Part shown: piece after piece, positions 34,749-46,931 of the stretch
Numbering within the stretch: the stretch's first letter is position 1
How the letters are laid out: each line of letters starts with the position of its first letter
DNA from: DOZZ01 sp963792655
GTDB lineage: Bacteria; Acidobacteriota; Terriglobia; Bryobacterales; Bryobacteraceae
Length of the DNA: 64,000 nt
Assembly: GCA_963792655.1 (NCBI GenBank)
Contig: CAWBWU010000004.1
Span: forward strand, 62,001-126,000
Direction of reading: 5' to 3'
Position numbers and translations under genes: made by a program
The notes under the pieces: generated by a model
The model's database searches: none
Told to the model about the DNA's origin: nothing
The model's input: the letters and a program-made list of their open reading frames with translations, nothing else

Positions 34749-34964
34749 TTACTTCGCGGGAGCAGCAGTAGCGGCCGGAGCAGGCGTAACGGTGTTCTTG
34801 GCGTGATGCTTCTTGCTCTTGTGGTGGTGCTTCTTCACAACCGTGGTCTTGGTGTCGGTGGTGGCCGGTGCAGCGGTCGAATCCATTTTCGTGGTCTGAG
34901 CTGCGAAGGCGGAGCCAACCAACAGAGAAGCGGCGGCAAAGGCGGTGGTGATGATCTTGTTCAT
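34749..34964 (-). CDS. Small secreted His/Lys-rich protein
   Basis: A 71-aa protein: signal peptide MNKIITTAFAAASLLVGSAF A, then a Thr/Ala-rich part and a basic cluster KKHHHKSKKHH, ending in Ala/Pro repeats. The start at ATG 34964 is fixed by GAGGAG nine bases upstream; the frame to 35009 lacks such a site. The His cluster could bind metal and the Lys/His cluster could bind polyanions; neither is shown. It has its own terminator, so it may be strongly and separately expressed. Confidence 0.82.
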   Translation of the reverse strand: MNKIITTAFAAASLLVGSAFAAQTTKMDSTAAPATTDTKTTVVKKHHHKSKKHHAKNTVTPAPAATAAPAK

Positions 34965-35062
34965 GATGTTTTCTCCTCGTTTGAAAGGCTTTGTTCGTGC
35001 TGCCTTCACTAGGAGAGACGGCGCGCATCATGAACCCGCCATGAAAAGCGGATTAAAGTCTG

Positions 35063-36154
35063 TTAGCGCGTGAGTGTTCCCAAAACAACGGCTCTGCGCG
35101 CGCCGGTTGCGCTCGGAAGATTCGCCGGGCGTTGGTGGAAGCTTTCCCACGCGAGCACCGCGAAAGCGATTGCTTCTTTCGCGCTTACGGGTATGCCGAA
35201 GTCGGCTGTGGTGGCGATGGAGAGTTCCGGCAGCAGCGAGGCGAGCTGCGCCATCAGCGTGCGGTTGTTTGCGCCGCCGCCAGACACCACCAGCTCGTCG
35301 ACGGGAAACGTAACGAAGCGTTGGATGGCTTTGGCGATGGTCGTGGCGGTGAGCGCGGTGGCCGTTGCGATCAGGCGCTCGGGATCGAGCTTGGTCGCCT
35401 GGAGCCGCTTGACGAACGCCGCGCCGTACTGCTCGCGGCCTGCACTCTTCGGCGGCTTCTGCCGGTAGTACGCGTCCTGCAAGAGCGATTCGAGTAACGG
35501 ACGGTGTACCTCGGCACGCGCGGCGATGGCGCCGTTGCGATCGAAGCGCTGCTTGCCGCCACTGAGCTCAAACACAAGCGCGTCGATCACCATGTTGCCC
35601 GGCCCGGTGTCGAACGCAATAACTTGTTCGGGTGTCGCGCCGCCGGGAATGGCCGTGAAATTTGCAATGCCGCCGATGTTCAATGCAACACGGCCGCGTG
35701 TGGCGTGGCGGAACAAACGGTAGTCGACAAACGGAACCAGCGGCGCGCCCTGACCTCCGGCCGCGATGTCTCGCGTGCGAAAGTTCGAGATCACCGGGAT
35801 TTTCAAACGTTCTGCGATTACTGCGGGTTCGCCAATCTGCAGCGTGTTGCCTTCCTCATGGAAGATGGTCTGGCCGTGGCAGCCGATCAGTTCAATCGAA
35901 GGCAGCTTCACATGGCCGTGCAGGCACGCCCGCTGCACTGCCGACGAGTAACGCTCGCCCAGTTCAAAGTTCAGGCGCGAGATATCGCCCGTGTGTGTTT
36001 CCGTGTCGGAAACTTGCAGGATGCGGGCGCGCAGGCTCGCAGGGTAGGGCTCGCTGTGTACCGCGACGGTGTCGAGCTGCGTGCGTGTAATGTCTGCGAT
36101 GGCGACATCGATGCCGTCGAGCGACGTGCCGCTCATGATGCCCGCGACGCGCAC
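35063..36154 (-). CDS. anmK: Anhydro-N-acetylmuramic acid kinase
   Basis: A 363-aa kinase that opens and phosphorylates 1,6-anhydro-MurNAc in peptidoglycan recycling. Family motifs: MSGTSLDGIDVAIAD at the N-terminus, GCHGQTIFHE, NIGGIANFTAIPGG and AFDTGPGNMVIDAL with the catalytic Asp nearby. The start codon GTG at 36154 shares one base with the mutS stop (TAGTG), so the two are coupled. Confidence 0.94.
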   Translation of the reverse strand: MRVAGIMSGTSLDGIDVAIADITRTQLDTVAVHSEPYPASLRARILQVSDTETHTGDISRLNFELGERYSSAVQRACLHGHVKLPSIELIGCHGQTIFHEEGNTLQIGEPAVIAERLKIPVISNFRTRDIAAGGQGAPLVPFVDYRLFRHATRGRVALNIGGIANFTAIPGGATPEQVIAFDTGPGNMVIDALVFELSGGKQRFDRNGAIAARAEVHRPLLESLLQDAYYRQKPPKSAGREQYGAAFVKRLQATKLDPERLIATATALTATTIAKAIQRFVTFPVDELVVSGGGANNRTLMAQLASLLPELSIATTADFGIPVSAKEAIAFAVLAWESFHQRPANLPSATGARRAVVLGTLTR

Positions 36155-38724
36155 TAGAGCACCTCTTTCTGCAGATCGTGCAGGAAGTGTAAGGCATCGA
36201 TGGGACGCATCTCATCGAGATTGACACGTTTCAAACGCTCGACGAGTTCGGTGGGCGATGGTTCAAAGAGCCGGATCTGCACCGGGCCGGTCTGCGGCGT
36301 GAGTTCCGCTGTGGCGACGGCCTCCTGGCGTTCGTGAATCTTCAGCACTTCGCGGGCACGTTCGATGACGCTGACCGGCAGTCCAGCCAGACGCGCCACT
36401 TCGATGCCATAGCTGCGGCTGGCAGCGCCGGGTTCGACCTTGCGCAGAAAGATGATGCGGTCGCCTGCTTCTTTCACCGATACGCGCAGGTTGCGTACGC
36501 CTTCCAGTTCTTCGGCCAGTACGGTGAGCTCATGATAGTGCGTCGCGAAAAGCGTTCTGGCGCGCGTGTGCTGCTGCACGTGCTCGACCACTGCCCATGC
36601 CAGCGCGAGGCCGTCATACGTCGAAGTGCCGCGGCCAATTTCATCGAGCACAATGAAGCTGCGTTCGGTGGCGGTGTTGAGAATCACGGCAGTTTCGGTC
36701 ATCTCCACCATGAAGGTGGAGCGCCCGCGCGCAAGGTCATCTGAGGCGCCGATGCGGGTGAAGATGCGATCGGTCAACGGCAGCGACATCGCTGTTGCGG
36801 GTACAAATGAGCCCATCTGCGCCAGGATGATCATGATCGCGGCTTGCCGGAGGTACGTCGACTTGCCGCCCATGTTGGGTCCGGTGATGATGCCGATCAG
36901 GTCGGTCGTCGGCGTTCAGATACAGATCGTTCGGTATGAAACGGCCGGCCTCGCGCATCGGTGATCTTTTCGATGACGGGATGGCGGCCTTCGAGTATGC
37001 GCAGATCACCGCCTTCGCTGACGACCGGACGGACATAGCGATTCGCAGCCGCCGCCAGGCCAAGCGCCGCCGCGACATCAAGCTCGGCGATGGCCGAAGC
37101 GGTGGCGCGCACGCGCTGTGCCTGCGCGATGATCGACTCGCGGAGCTGTTCGAAGATCTCGCGCTCGAGCGTCAGGATCTTCTCTTCTGCAGCCAGGACT
37201 TTCGTCTCGTAGTCTTTGATCTCCGGCGTTGTGAAGCGCTCCGCATTGACCAGCGTCTGCTTGCGTTCATACTCGGCAGGTGCGAGATGCTGGTTGGCGC
37301 GCGTGATCTCGATGTAGTAGCCGAAGACGTTGTTGTAGCGAATCTTCAGCGACTGTATGCCGGTGCGCTCACGCTCGCGTGCTTCGATCTTGAGCAGGTG
37401 TTCGCGGCCGTTCTGACGCAGGTCGCGCAGTTCATCGAGTTCTGCATTCAGGCCGTTGCGGATGGTCCCGCCATCGGCCAGGTGCACGGGCGGATTAGCG
37501 GCGATCGTGTCCAGAATGCGCGTCAGCAATTCCGGGACTTCATCAAGCCTGCCACTGATCTCCGACAACGCGGTGCACAGCGACCCGCGCGATTTCGCCG
37601 TTGCTTCGCGAACGCGTGACACGGCTTCGAGCGACTTGCCCAGTGCGTAGACTTCACGCGCCCCGGCCGTGTTCAGAGCGATTTTCGCGAGCAGGCGTTC
37701 CAGATCGAGCACGCCTTCCAGCACTTCACGAATTGCCGCGCCGAGGATCACATCGCCTTGCAACTGCGCAACGGCATCGAGCCGCGCTTCAATCTCCGGA
37801 ATGTCGAGCGAGGGATGCAACAGGCGTTGGCGCAACAGGCGTCCGCCCATGCCGGTGCGGTTTGATCGAGCACGCTGATCAATGTCGGGCCTTGTTCGCG
37901 AAAAGCGGGTTCGACCAGCTCGAGGTTGCGGACGGTCACCCCATCGAGCACCATCGAATCGCGCGCGGTCGTAAAACGCTGGAGGCGCGAGATGATCGAG
38001 CGCGCCGCGCTGCGTTTCCCGCAGATAATGCAGGATGCCGCCGGCCGCGCCGATTGCGGCATTGCGTCCCGCCAATCCGCAGCCGTCCAGCGTAAGCAGA
38101 TCCGAAAGTGATCGCGGAGACTGCGCGATGCGTAATCGAGCTCGAAGATCCAGTCTTCCATCTCGGTAACGAGCGGGCCTTTGACACCGGCTTCGGCAGG
38201 GAACAACGCGTGTTGTGCAGCGGCCAGCACTTCGCGCGCGCCGAGCAGTTTCAACAAGCGCCGGTGCTTCGGCTTCGGCAAGTTCCGTGGCCTTGAACTC
38301 GCCCGTGGACACATCCACATGCGCGACCCCGGTCACGCGCACCATGCCGCGCAACCGCCGCAAGGTAGTTGTTTTCATGCGAGCGCAGCAGCTGTGAATC
38401 GGTCGCGGTACCCGGCGTGATCACGCGCGTCACTTCGCGGCGGACCAGCTTCTTGCCGGCTCCCGCGGCTCTCCATCTGATCGCAGATCGCGACGCGGTA
38501 GCCCTTCTGGATCAGACGCGCGATGTAGCTTTCCGCGGCGTGGTAAGGAACGCCGCACATGGGCACGCGCTTGAACCTTTTTCCTTGTTGCGCGCCGTGA
38601 GGGTAATCTCGAGCTCGCGCGCGGCGGTTACGGCGTCATCGAAGAACAGCTCGTAGAAGTCGCCGAGCCGGAACAGCAGCAGCGCGTTTGGGACTTGCTG
38701 CTTGACCGCGTGGTACTGCCGCAT
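36154..38724 (-). CDS. mutS: DNA mismatch repair protein MutS (about nine frameshifts)
   Basis: About 857 codons in total, matching MutS. N-terminal mismatch-binding part: RLGDFYELFFDDAV and MCGVPYHAAESYIARLIQKG. Then VTRVITPGTATDSQLL, VAHVDVSTGEFKATEL, LVTEMEDWIFELDYASRSL, LDGVTVRNLELVEP, the clamp (RYNNVFGYYIEITRANQHLA) and the ATPase: LIGIITGPNMGGKSTYLRQA (Walker A), FIVLDEIGRGTSTYDGLALA, FATHYHELT. Frame changes are needed near 38575, 38470, 38350, 38290, 38105, 37990, 37865, 36955 and 36905, with continuous family sequence across all. This is best explained by sequence error. The exact start is uncertain, as ATG 38724 follows MutS-like residues in frame. Confidence 0.88.
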
Positions 38725-38753
38725 CAGCGGCGTGGTTGCGTCGGCTGCACCAC

Positions 38754-40028
<1,275 letters not shown>

Positions 40029-40049
40029 TGCGGATTCACTCCGGATTGA

Positions 40050-41310
40050 TTATCCCACCGCAGTTTGGCGGTGAGTCTTGCGATAGAACAGGTAGGAGCC
40101 GATCAGAACATAGCCTTCGGTGGCCGTTGCGGTGATGGACATGGCATACTCCGGGCGCATCAACGCCAGCAGCGGCAGCAACACCGCGAAGTTCACTACG
40201 CCCGCCTGCATGATGAGCCGCGACCATTCGCGTTTGTAGCCAAGCCCAAGCATGTAGTAAGTCGCATAGACCGTCGCCGTGGCAACGATTGCGGGGATCG
40301 GCGACATGATCATCAACAGGGGAACGGCGGGTGCAAACTGTTTCCCGTTCAGAACCCGGATAATCAACGGCGCGCCCGCGACCAGCGCGAGCGAGATGCC
40401 GAGGAAGGGAATCATGCAGGCGTTTGCTGTGCCGTCGCAGAAACGCTACCGCGCCCTCTGGATCTTCATGCGAAAGCCGGCTGACGTGCGGGAAGATGGC
40501 GGTCGAGAGCGGCGAGACGAGCCCCTTTGCAGTGTCCACCAGACGCAAAGCCGCGCCATAGTAACCGACTGCTTGCGGCGCCGCCATCAGGCCGAGGATG
40601 AACGTGTTGCTGCGGGTGTAGATGGTGATGGCTGCGGTCGAGAGGAACACGTGCCAGCCATCTTTGAACGTGCCCAATATTTCGCTCGTAGTCACGGGAA
40701 CGAAGCGCGCACGCGTTACGCGCGGAAGACTAAACAGGCCAATGATGCCCGCGAAAGCAACGCTGCCCGACTGCACGCCCGCGGCCCAGAGAATGTCCGA
40801 CTCGCTCCGTACCAGCAGGAACGTCGGAAGCAAGCCAATCAGCCGCGCTGCGATTTCACGGAACGTAATGAACTGCATCTCTTCGAGGCCTTGAAACAGC
40901 CAAACCGGAAACAGCACGTTGCCCACGACGGTGAGGAACGTGATCGCGAACAAGGGCAGATCAGCCCGCAGGGTGGGCACCGACATCGAGATCGCCGTCA
41001 TCACGATGAGGCTTGCGCTCATCAACAAAATTTTGGCGACCGTAACCGACGTCAGGATTTTCGAAAGGCGCGCTGTGTCGTCACGATGGATCGCAACTTC
41101 ACGCGTGGCGGTGAAGTTGAAGCCATATTCCGTGATCACCACGAAGAACTGCACGAACGCTTGCGCAAATAGGAGGCGTCCCCAACTCGCCGGATGCAGC
41201 ACGCGCGTCAGGTAAGGGTAGGTGAACCAGGGCAGAATGTACTGCGCCGCCTGGATACCATAGAGCGCGAGCGCATTGCGCGCGACTGTGCTCTGCAGAT
41301 AGCGCTTCAC
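40050..41310 (-). CDS. Polysaccharide flippase (Wzx/MOP family, one frameshift)
   Basis: A membrane protein of about 420 aa with many hydrophobic segments, starting MKRYLQSTVARNALALYGIQ and AAQYILPWFTYPYLTRVL, typical for O-antigen/lipid-linked oligosaccharide translocases. The frame changes near 40437 in a TTT/AAA run, then MIPFLGISLALVAGAPLIIR continues to the stop at 40050. Its ATG overlaps the stop of the S41 protease gene by four bases, so the two are in one operon. Confidence 0.85.
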
Positions 41311-42795
41311 CGCAGCGCTTCAACGGCTTTCTGAATTTGGGGATCGAGCTGCGCTTCGGCCTCGTCACCCTTCTCCACACCCAACGCTTGATTGAATATT
41401 TCAGCCTTGAGCCGCACTTCCACGAATTGCCGTTCCGGCCCCCACTCAGCGAGCGACGGCTGAATGCGGCGCTCGGCAAGCCACGATTGAAAGATGTCGA
41501 GCAGCGCAGGGGTAACGGTGAACTGCGCGTCCACTTTGTGATCGCGCAAGTACTCTGTAGCAAAGGTCGTGAAAGCGGCAGTCTCTTCGAGGACGGCACG
41601 CAGGCGCGAGACCGCCGCTGGAAGAACTACAACATCGGGCGTAATTCCGCCGCCGCCTTTTACGCCGCGGCCCTTGTCGGTTTGAAAAGTGCGGTCTGCA
41701 TTCAGATGCGCGGAAGCCTCGCCCAACTCGTAGTCGCTGGCGTTCAGAGGCTTCTGGATAGAGCGCCCGCTCGGAGTGTAATAGAGCGCCGTAGTCAGTG
41801 CGATGCCCGTGCCGGATGATAGCGGGAACACGCTTTGCACCAGCCCTTTGCCATAGGTCGGCTCGCCAACAATGACGCCGCGATCGTGATCCTGCACCGC
41901 TCCGGAAACGATCTCAGAAGCGCTCGCGGTTTTGCCGTTGACCAGAATGGCGAGCGGGAACGTGTAAGGTACAGCCAGCACCGGCACTTTTTCGGTTTGC
42001 GGCGCCGATTTGCGTCCTCTGACGCTTAGGATGGTCTCTCCTGGCTTCAGGAAGAGCGAAGCCGTTTCGAGCGCGGCAGTGACCAGGCCGCCCGGGTTGT
42101 TTCGAAAATCGAGCACCAACCCTTGTAGCGATTTGCCGCCAATCTTCTCGATCGCAGCGCGTATGTCGCGCCCGGTGCTTTCATCGAAAGTCGCGGCGCG
42201 AATGTAGCCGATGCCGGGCTTGAGCATGAACGCCCGATCGACGCTGGGCGTCTGCATCTCTTCTGGCGTCATCGTCAACTGCATCAGTTTCACGTTGCCG
42301 GGCCGGCGCACGATGAGACGTGCGGGGCGATCGCGCGACTCGCTCAATAGCTGCTGCAACTGGTCGAGACTCAGACGGTCAAGGCGGATGTTGTTGAGAC
42401 CCAAAATCTCATCGCCCGGGCTGATGCCGGCACGCGCGGAGGGCGTCGCGGGAAGGGCTTGCAGCACGATGACGCGACCGGGCAGCAACGAGAGAACCGT
42501 GCCGAAGCCCTTGCGCGTCGAAGACTGCATGGCCTTGAGTTGCTCGAACTGTTCCGGCGCGAAGAAGACCGAATGCGGATCGAGCCGCCGGAGCAAGCCC
42601 GGGATGGCGCCTTCGTAGAATGCTTTCTCGGGATCTACCGGGTCCGCAGCGCGCGATTCCAGAATGGAGTAGACATCGACGACGCGCTTGACCTCACGCG
42701 CCAAAGCAGCTTCATCGAGTGGCGGCTCGCGCCGCGTTCATCGCAAACGCAAACACAGCCGCGACAGCAACGGAGCGGGTGAAACGGTGTGTCAC
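41307..42795 (-). CDS. S41 carboxyl-terminal processing protease (CtpA-like)
   Basis: A periplasmic serine protease of about 495 aa. Signal peptide MTHRFTRSVAVAAVFAFAMN at GTG 42795; a frame change near 42722 joins it to ALAREVKRVVDVYSILES. A PDZ domain follows (GRVIVLQALPATPSARAGIS, GDEILGLNNIRL), then the S41 core with GIGYIRAATF, DFRNNPGGLV, the catalytic Ser in NGKTASASEI and Lys in GEPTYGKGLVQS. GTGA overlap with ddl upstream and ATGA overlap with the flippase downstream put it in the envelope gene chain. Confidence 0.88.
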
Positions 42796-43766
42796 CGTGT
42801 GAACCGGGTCGCCTTTCGCGCGCTATGGCGTTCGATGGCGAGGGCGATCAGGTGATCAACAAGCGCCGGAAGTTCCACGCCGCTGTACTGCCACATGCGC
42901 GGGAACATGCTGATCGAGGTGAAGCCGGGCAGCGTGTTGATCTCGTTGATGTAGAGCCGGCCGGTCGCGTTCTCGCGGAGGAAATCAACGCGCGCCAGGC
43001 CGGAACACTCGACGGCTTTGTAGCATTCGACTGCCAGCCGCCGCAGTTCCGTCGTGTCTTCTTCGCTCAGCTTCGCGGGCAGTTCCGTTCTGGCAAGGTT
43101 GAGCAGGTACTTGTCTTCGTAGTCGTAAAACTCGCGCGACGGCAGGATCTCGCAAGGCATCGACGCTTGCGGATCTTCGTTGCCCATCACGGAACATTCA
43201 AACTCACGACCAATGATGCCGCGCTCTACGATGACCTTCGAATCGTATTCCGAGGCGAGCGCGAGAGCGGTGCGCAATTCATCGGCGTTCCGGGCTTTGG
43301 AGATGCCCACGGAAGAGCCGAGGTTCGCGGGTTTCACAAACACGGGCAACGGCAGATGCGCGCACGCTTCGACTTGCTGCGGCTGCCCGCGCAGCACCGT
43401 CACGTAATCCGCGATGGGCAGACCGCGCTCATGACAGACGCGCTTCATCATCTCTTTATCCATCGAGATCGCTGAAGCCATGACGCCGGCGCCGACATAC
43501 GGCAGGTCCGCCAGTTCCAGCAGTCCCTGCACCGTACCGTCTTCTCCAAAGGTTCCGTGCAGCACGGGGAATACGACATCGATATCCTGCGCGCCCGGCT
43601 CAGGCATGATCGGCTTGGGATCCCACTTGCCTTCGGGACTGATGAAGTACGGGAGCACGTCGTACTTCTCGCGATCGAGCGACTTCATTACCGTGTCGGC
43701 GGAGCGAAGCGAAATCTCGTGCTCACCGCTGCGGCCACCGTAGATCACTGCTACGCGCAGCTTCAT
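42792..43766 (-). CDS. ddl: D-alanine--D-alanine ligase
   Basis: A 324-aa ATP-grasp ligase for peptidoglycan precursor synthesis. It begins MKLRVAVIYGGRSGEHEISL, and shows FPVLHGTFGEDGTVQGLLEL, KPANLGSSVGISKA (ATP loop), VIVERGIIGREFECSV, and the metal site LYINEINTLPGFT. I start at ATG 43766, which shares one base with the arginase stop; the upstream frame is arginase sequence. It is coupled to the protease gene downstream by GTGA. Confidence 0.94.
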   Translation of the reverse strand: MKLRVAVIYGGRSGEHEISLRSADTVMKSLDREKYDVLPYFISPEGKWDPKPIMPEPGAQDIDVVFPVLHGTFGEDGTVQGLLELADLPYVGAGVMASAISMDKEMMKRVCHERGLPIADYVTVLRGQPQQVEACAHLPLPVFVKPANLGSSVGISKARNADELRTALALASEYDSKVIVERGIIGREFECSVMGNEDPQASMPCEILPSREFYDYEDKYLLNLARTELPAKLSEEDTTELRRLAVECYKAVECSGLARVDFLRENATGRLYINEINTLPGFTSISMFPRMWQYSGVELPALVDHLIALAIERHSARKATRFTR

Positions 43767-44682
43767 CAAAGGATCTTCTTCCCCATCGCGGAAAGGATCA
43801 GCTCGACGGCCAGTCAGCGCCGTTCGATTCACTTCATCAATCACCGGGTTCACTTCCACGACCTCCATCGAGAGCATCTGTCCGCAATCGGCCACCATCT
43901 CCATCGCGAGGTGTGCCTCGCGGTAAGTCGCTCCGCCGCGAAACGGGAGTGCCGACGCCGGGCGCATATTGCGGATCAAGGAAATCCATGTCGAGCGACA
44001 GATGAAAGCCGGCGGTGCCGCGCGTAGCGGTCTCGATGGCCTGCTGCATCACGGTGCGCATGCCCTTCTCATCGATATCGCGCATCGTGAAGGCGGTGAT
44101 GCCGGATTCGCGCACATAGGGCCGCTCCAAAATATCCACATCGCGGATGCCAACCAGCGCGACGTTCTTCGGATCGACCTTGGGCGCAAAGCCGAACATC
44201 TTCGACAACTCTGGCGGACCGCTCCCGATCAGGCAGGAGAGAGGCATGCCATGCACGTTGCCGCTCGGGCTGCTCTGTGGCGTGTTCATGTCGGCATGGG
44301 CATCAATCCAGATGAGGCCGATCTTCTGACGCTTCTTACGGAACACGCGCGCCATACCGGCCACAGTGCCGATCGCAATCGAGTGATCGCCGCCCAATAC
44401 CAGCGGTCCTTTGCCTTCCGACGCTGCCTGCGTCACGGCATCGCCGATGCGTTCGCAGACTTGCGCAATCTGCGGCAGATACTTCGCGTGGCGCGGTCCT
44501 TCGGGAACGCTCTCCTGCTGCTCCACTGGAACGTTGCCCAGATCGTCTACTTCGTAACCGAGCGCCCCAAGACGCTTGTTCAGACCCGCGACGCGCAGGG
44601 CCGACGGACCCATGTCGACGCCGCGGCGATCGGAACCAAGATCGAGCGGGGCGCCGATGATGGCAACATGTGAAACCTTCAC
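43766..44682 (-). CDS. rocF: Arginase (ureohydrolase family, two frameshifts)
   Basis: About 305 aa. Arginine hydrolysis to ornithine and urea is likely. GTG 44682 opens VKVSHVAIIGAPLDLGSDRR, followed by GGDHSIAIGTVAGMAR, WIDAHADMNTP, and LSLDMDFLDPQYAPGVGTPV, which supply the two-manganese ligands. The reading shifts near 43960 (then YREAHLAMEMVADCGQML) and near 43815 (then VELILSAMGKKIL). The short end is typical of arginases of the RocF type. It starts within the asnS stop (GTGA) and ends on the ddl start. Confidence 0.9.
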
Positions 44683-45983
44683 GGCCGCAACCTGTAGAGC
44701 ATGCGCGGAAACGCGATGGTTTCGCGGATGTGCTCGAGCCCGCAAATCCAGGCTACGCAGCGCTCGATGCCCATGCCGAACCCGCCATGCGGCACCGATC
44801 CGTACTTGCGCAGGTCGATATACCAGTCGAACGCTTCGGGCGCCAACTGATGCTCTTCGATACGCTGCATCAACAGCGCGTGGTCGTGTATGCGCTGGCC
44901 GCCACCGATCACTTCGCCGTAGCCTTCGGGCGCAAGCACGTCAACGCCAAGCGCAACTTCGGGCCGCTCGGGATCGGGCGCCATGTAGAAAGCCTTGATC
45001 ACCGTCGGGAAGCGGTCGACCATGATGGGACGATCAAACTGCTTGGTAAGAATCGTTTCGTCAGTACCGCCGAAGTCGCTGCCCCATTGGATATCGCTGC
45101 CGTTGGCCTGCAGAATCTTGACCGCTTCGTCGTAGCTCAGACGCGGGAAAGGAGCCTGCACGGCTTCGAGTTTGCTCACGTCGCGCTCGAGCGTCTTCAA
45201 CTCTTCGCGTTTGTTCTCCAACACACGGCCCACGACGAAGGTGAGCATCTCTTCGGCGACGCGTTTGACCTCGTCGAGATCGGCATAAGCCATCTCGGGC
45301 TCCACCATCCAGAACTCAGTCAGGTGCCTGCGCGTTTTCGATTTCTCGGCGCGGAACGTCGGGCCGAAGCAATACACTTTGCCGAACGCCATCGCGTTTG
45401 CTTCGTTATAAAGCTGGCCGGATTGCGTCAGGTAAGCTTTGTCGTCTTCGAAGTAGTTCACTTCGAACAGCGTGGTGGTGCCTTCGCACGCGGCGGGCGT
45501 AAACACCGGCGTGTCGACGAGCGTGAAACCGTGGCTGTCGAAGTAGTCGCGCACCGCTTTGATGATTTCGTGGCGCACGCGCATGATCGCGTGCTGGCGC
45601 TGACTACGGAGCCAGAGATGGCGCCGGTCCGCCAGAAACTCCACGCCATGTTCTTTGGGAGTGATCGGGTACGGATCGCTTTCGGCCACGCGCTGCAGCA
45701 CTTCCGCGCCTTCGACTTCCATCTCAAACCCGCCGGGCGCGCGCGGCTCCTGACGAATCTTTCCGGTCAGAATCAGCGACGACTCCTGCGTGAGGTTTTT
45801 CAACTCCTCGAACACAGCTTCAGGGAGCGCGCTCTTCACCGCAACACACTGCATCAATCCCGTGCCGTCGCGGAGCAGCGGGAACACAATCTTGCCGGAC
45901 TTACGCAGGTTGTAAAGCCAGCCTGCAATCGACACTGTCTCGCCCACATGGGCGGCAGCGTCCTGGATTGAAATTCTATTCAT
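44679..45983 (-). CDS. asnS: Asparaginyl-tRNA synthetase
   Basis: A 434-aa class IIb synthetase charging tRNA-Asn. An OB-fold anticodon-binding domain is at the N-terminus (SIAGWLYNLRKSGKIVFPLL). Class II motif 2 is FRAEKSKTRRHLTEF, and motif 3 is GGFGMGIERCVAWICG. The sequence is in one frame throughout. ATG 45983 gives the usual start MNRISIQDAAAHVGE. It is followed directly by arginase (GTGA overlap), and a REP palindrome lies about 50 bases upstream. Confidence 0.95.
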   Translation of the reverse strand: MNRISIQDAAAHVGETVSIAGWLYNLRKSGKIVFPLLRDGTGLMQCVAVKSALPEAVFEELKNLTQESSLILTGKIRQEPRAPGGFEMEVEGAEVLQRVAESDPYPITPKEHGVEFLADRRHLWLRSQRQHAIMRVRHEIIKAVRDYFDSHGFTLVDTPVFTPAACEGTTTLFEVNYFEDDKAYLTQSGQLYNEANAMAFGKVYCFGPTFRAEKSKTRRHLTEFWMVEPEMAYADLDEVKRVAEEMLTFVVGRVLENKREELKTLERDVSKLEAVQAPFPRLSYDEAVKILQANGSDIQWGSDFGGTDETILTKQFDRPIMVDRFPTVIKAFYMAPDPERPEVALGVDVLAPEGYGEVIGGGQRIHDHALLMQRIEEHQLAPEAFDWYIDLRKYGSVPHGGFGMGIERCVAWICGLEHIRETIAFPRMLYRLRP

Positions 45984-46034
45984 GGGTTAGGGCCGATTCG
46001 TGTGGCGTAAAAAGTCGCTGAAAAAGAAAGCAAA

Positions 46035-46069
46035 CCGCTTGCTCACGCGCGCGGCTCGTGAGCGGATCC
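46035..46069. repeat. Single REP palindrome upstream of asnS
   Basis: CCGCTTGCTCACGCGCGCGG followed by CTCGTGAGCGGATC: same core as the REPIN arms at 4300-4792 (CGCTTGC...GCGCGCGGCTCGTG). It forms its own hairpin, CGCTCACG-like against CGTGAGCG. It lies between the asnS start and the end of the TIM-barrel gene at 46101, so a dispersed copy of the family. Confidence 0.75.
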
Positions 46070-46100
46070 ACCGGTTTCCATCGACGCTTCAGCATGGGGC

Positions 46101-46931
46101 TTAGAGATTCTCCAGCCGGTCAAAAACTTCGTTTGCGCGTGCCAGCGGGTGCTGCATGTCCGCCACTTCTTTCAGTTCGAGCAACAACGGGTACTGATCG
46201 CCGCGGGAGCGAAGCAACTGCATCGTCTTGTTCCAATCGATCGTGCCGCCATTGCCGCCGAGCGGAAACAGATGCTGGTCCTGCTTACCATCGTTGTCAT
46301 GGACGTGCAGCGAGCGGATGCGTTCCTTCATCAGCTCAAACTCGTGCTCGACGCCCTCGCCCAGGTTGGCGTGCCCGGTGTCGAACACGTAGCCAAGTTC
46401 CAGATGCGTAATGCCCAAGAAGTAGTTCAGGCGTTCGGCGCTCGAGAGCCCGTTGGGAATGTTTTCGAGCAGAATCTGCACGCCGCGCTGGTGCGCAAAG
46501 ATGGACAACTCTTCAAGCGAGGAGAAGGCCATATCGATGGCGCGATCGCTATACTCTTCGCCGGGTGCACCGAGATGTTGAATTAAATATTGGAACGGCG
46601 CCACTTCGGCAATCTCCAGCGCGCGCTTGATTTCATCCACCATGCGGATGCGCTCGGACTTGACCGGTTCAGTGATGCTGATGAGCGCTTGCGGGCCTGA
46701 GCGACCCCACACTTCGTCGTTGTACATCGGCGAATGGAGCGAGTGCAGCTTAAGCTTTGAATCGCGAAAAAAGTGGCCCAACTCGTCGATCTGAGCCTTG
46801 TTGCGATAGTCCAGATGCTGGCGTGCACAGAAAATCTCGACAGCCGGAATGCCGGCCTGTTCGATACGGCCCAACGTTGACGTGGTGAGCCGGTGGCCCA
46901 CCATCAGATGCGTGGAAAGGACGCGATTCAT
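46101..46931 (-). CDS. Sugar phosphate isomerase/epimerase (TIM barrel)
   Basis: A 276-aa TIM-barrel protein of the xylose-isomerase-like/AP endonuclease 2 superfamily. Metal-binding positions are likely in VQILLENIPNGLSSAERLNY, GYVFDTGHANLG, LHVHDNDGKQDQHLFPLG and PLLLELKE. Substrate unknown. The ATG at 46931 reads MNRVLSTHLMVGHRLTTSTL. It stands alone between asnS and ggt. Confidence 0.87.
   Translation of the reverse strand: MNRVLSTHLMVGHRLTTSTLGRIEQAGIPAVEIFCARQHLDYRNKAQIDELGHFFRDSKLKLHSLHSPMYNDEVWGRSGPQALISITEPVKSERIRMVDEIKRALEIAEVAPFQYLIQHLGAPGEEYSDRAIDMAFSSLEELSIFAHQRGVQILLENIPNGLSSAERLNYFLGITHLELGYVFDTGHANLGEGVEHEFELMKERIRSLHVHDNDGKQDQHLFPLGGNGGTIDWNKTMQLLRSRGDQYPLLLELKEVADMQHPLARANEVFDRLENL

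Noticed and set aside
44670..45971. 433-aa open frame antisense to asnS
   Set aside because: It mirrors asnS almost exactly, as happens in GC-rich genes with third-position G/C; no family motif and asnS is clear.
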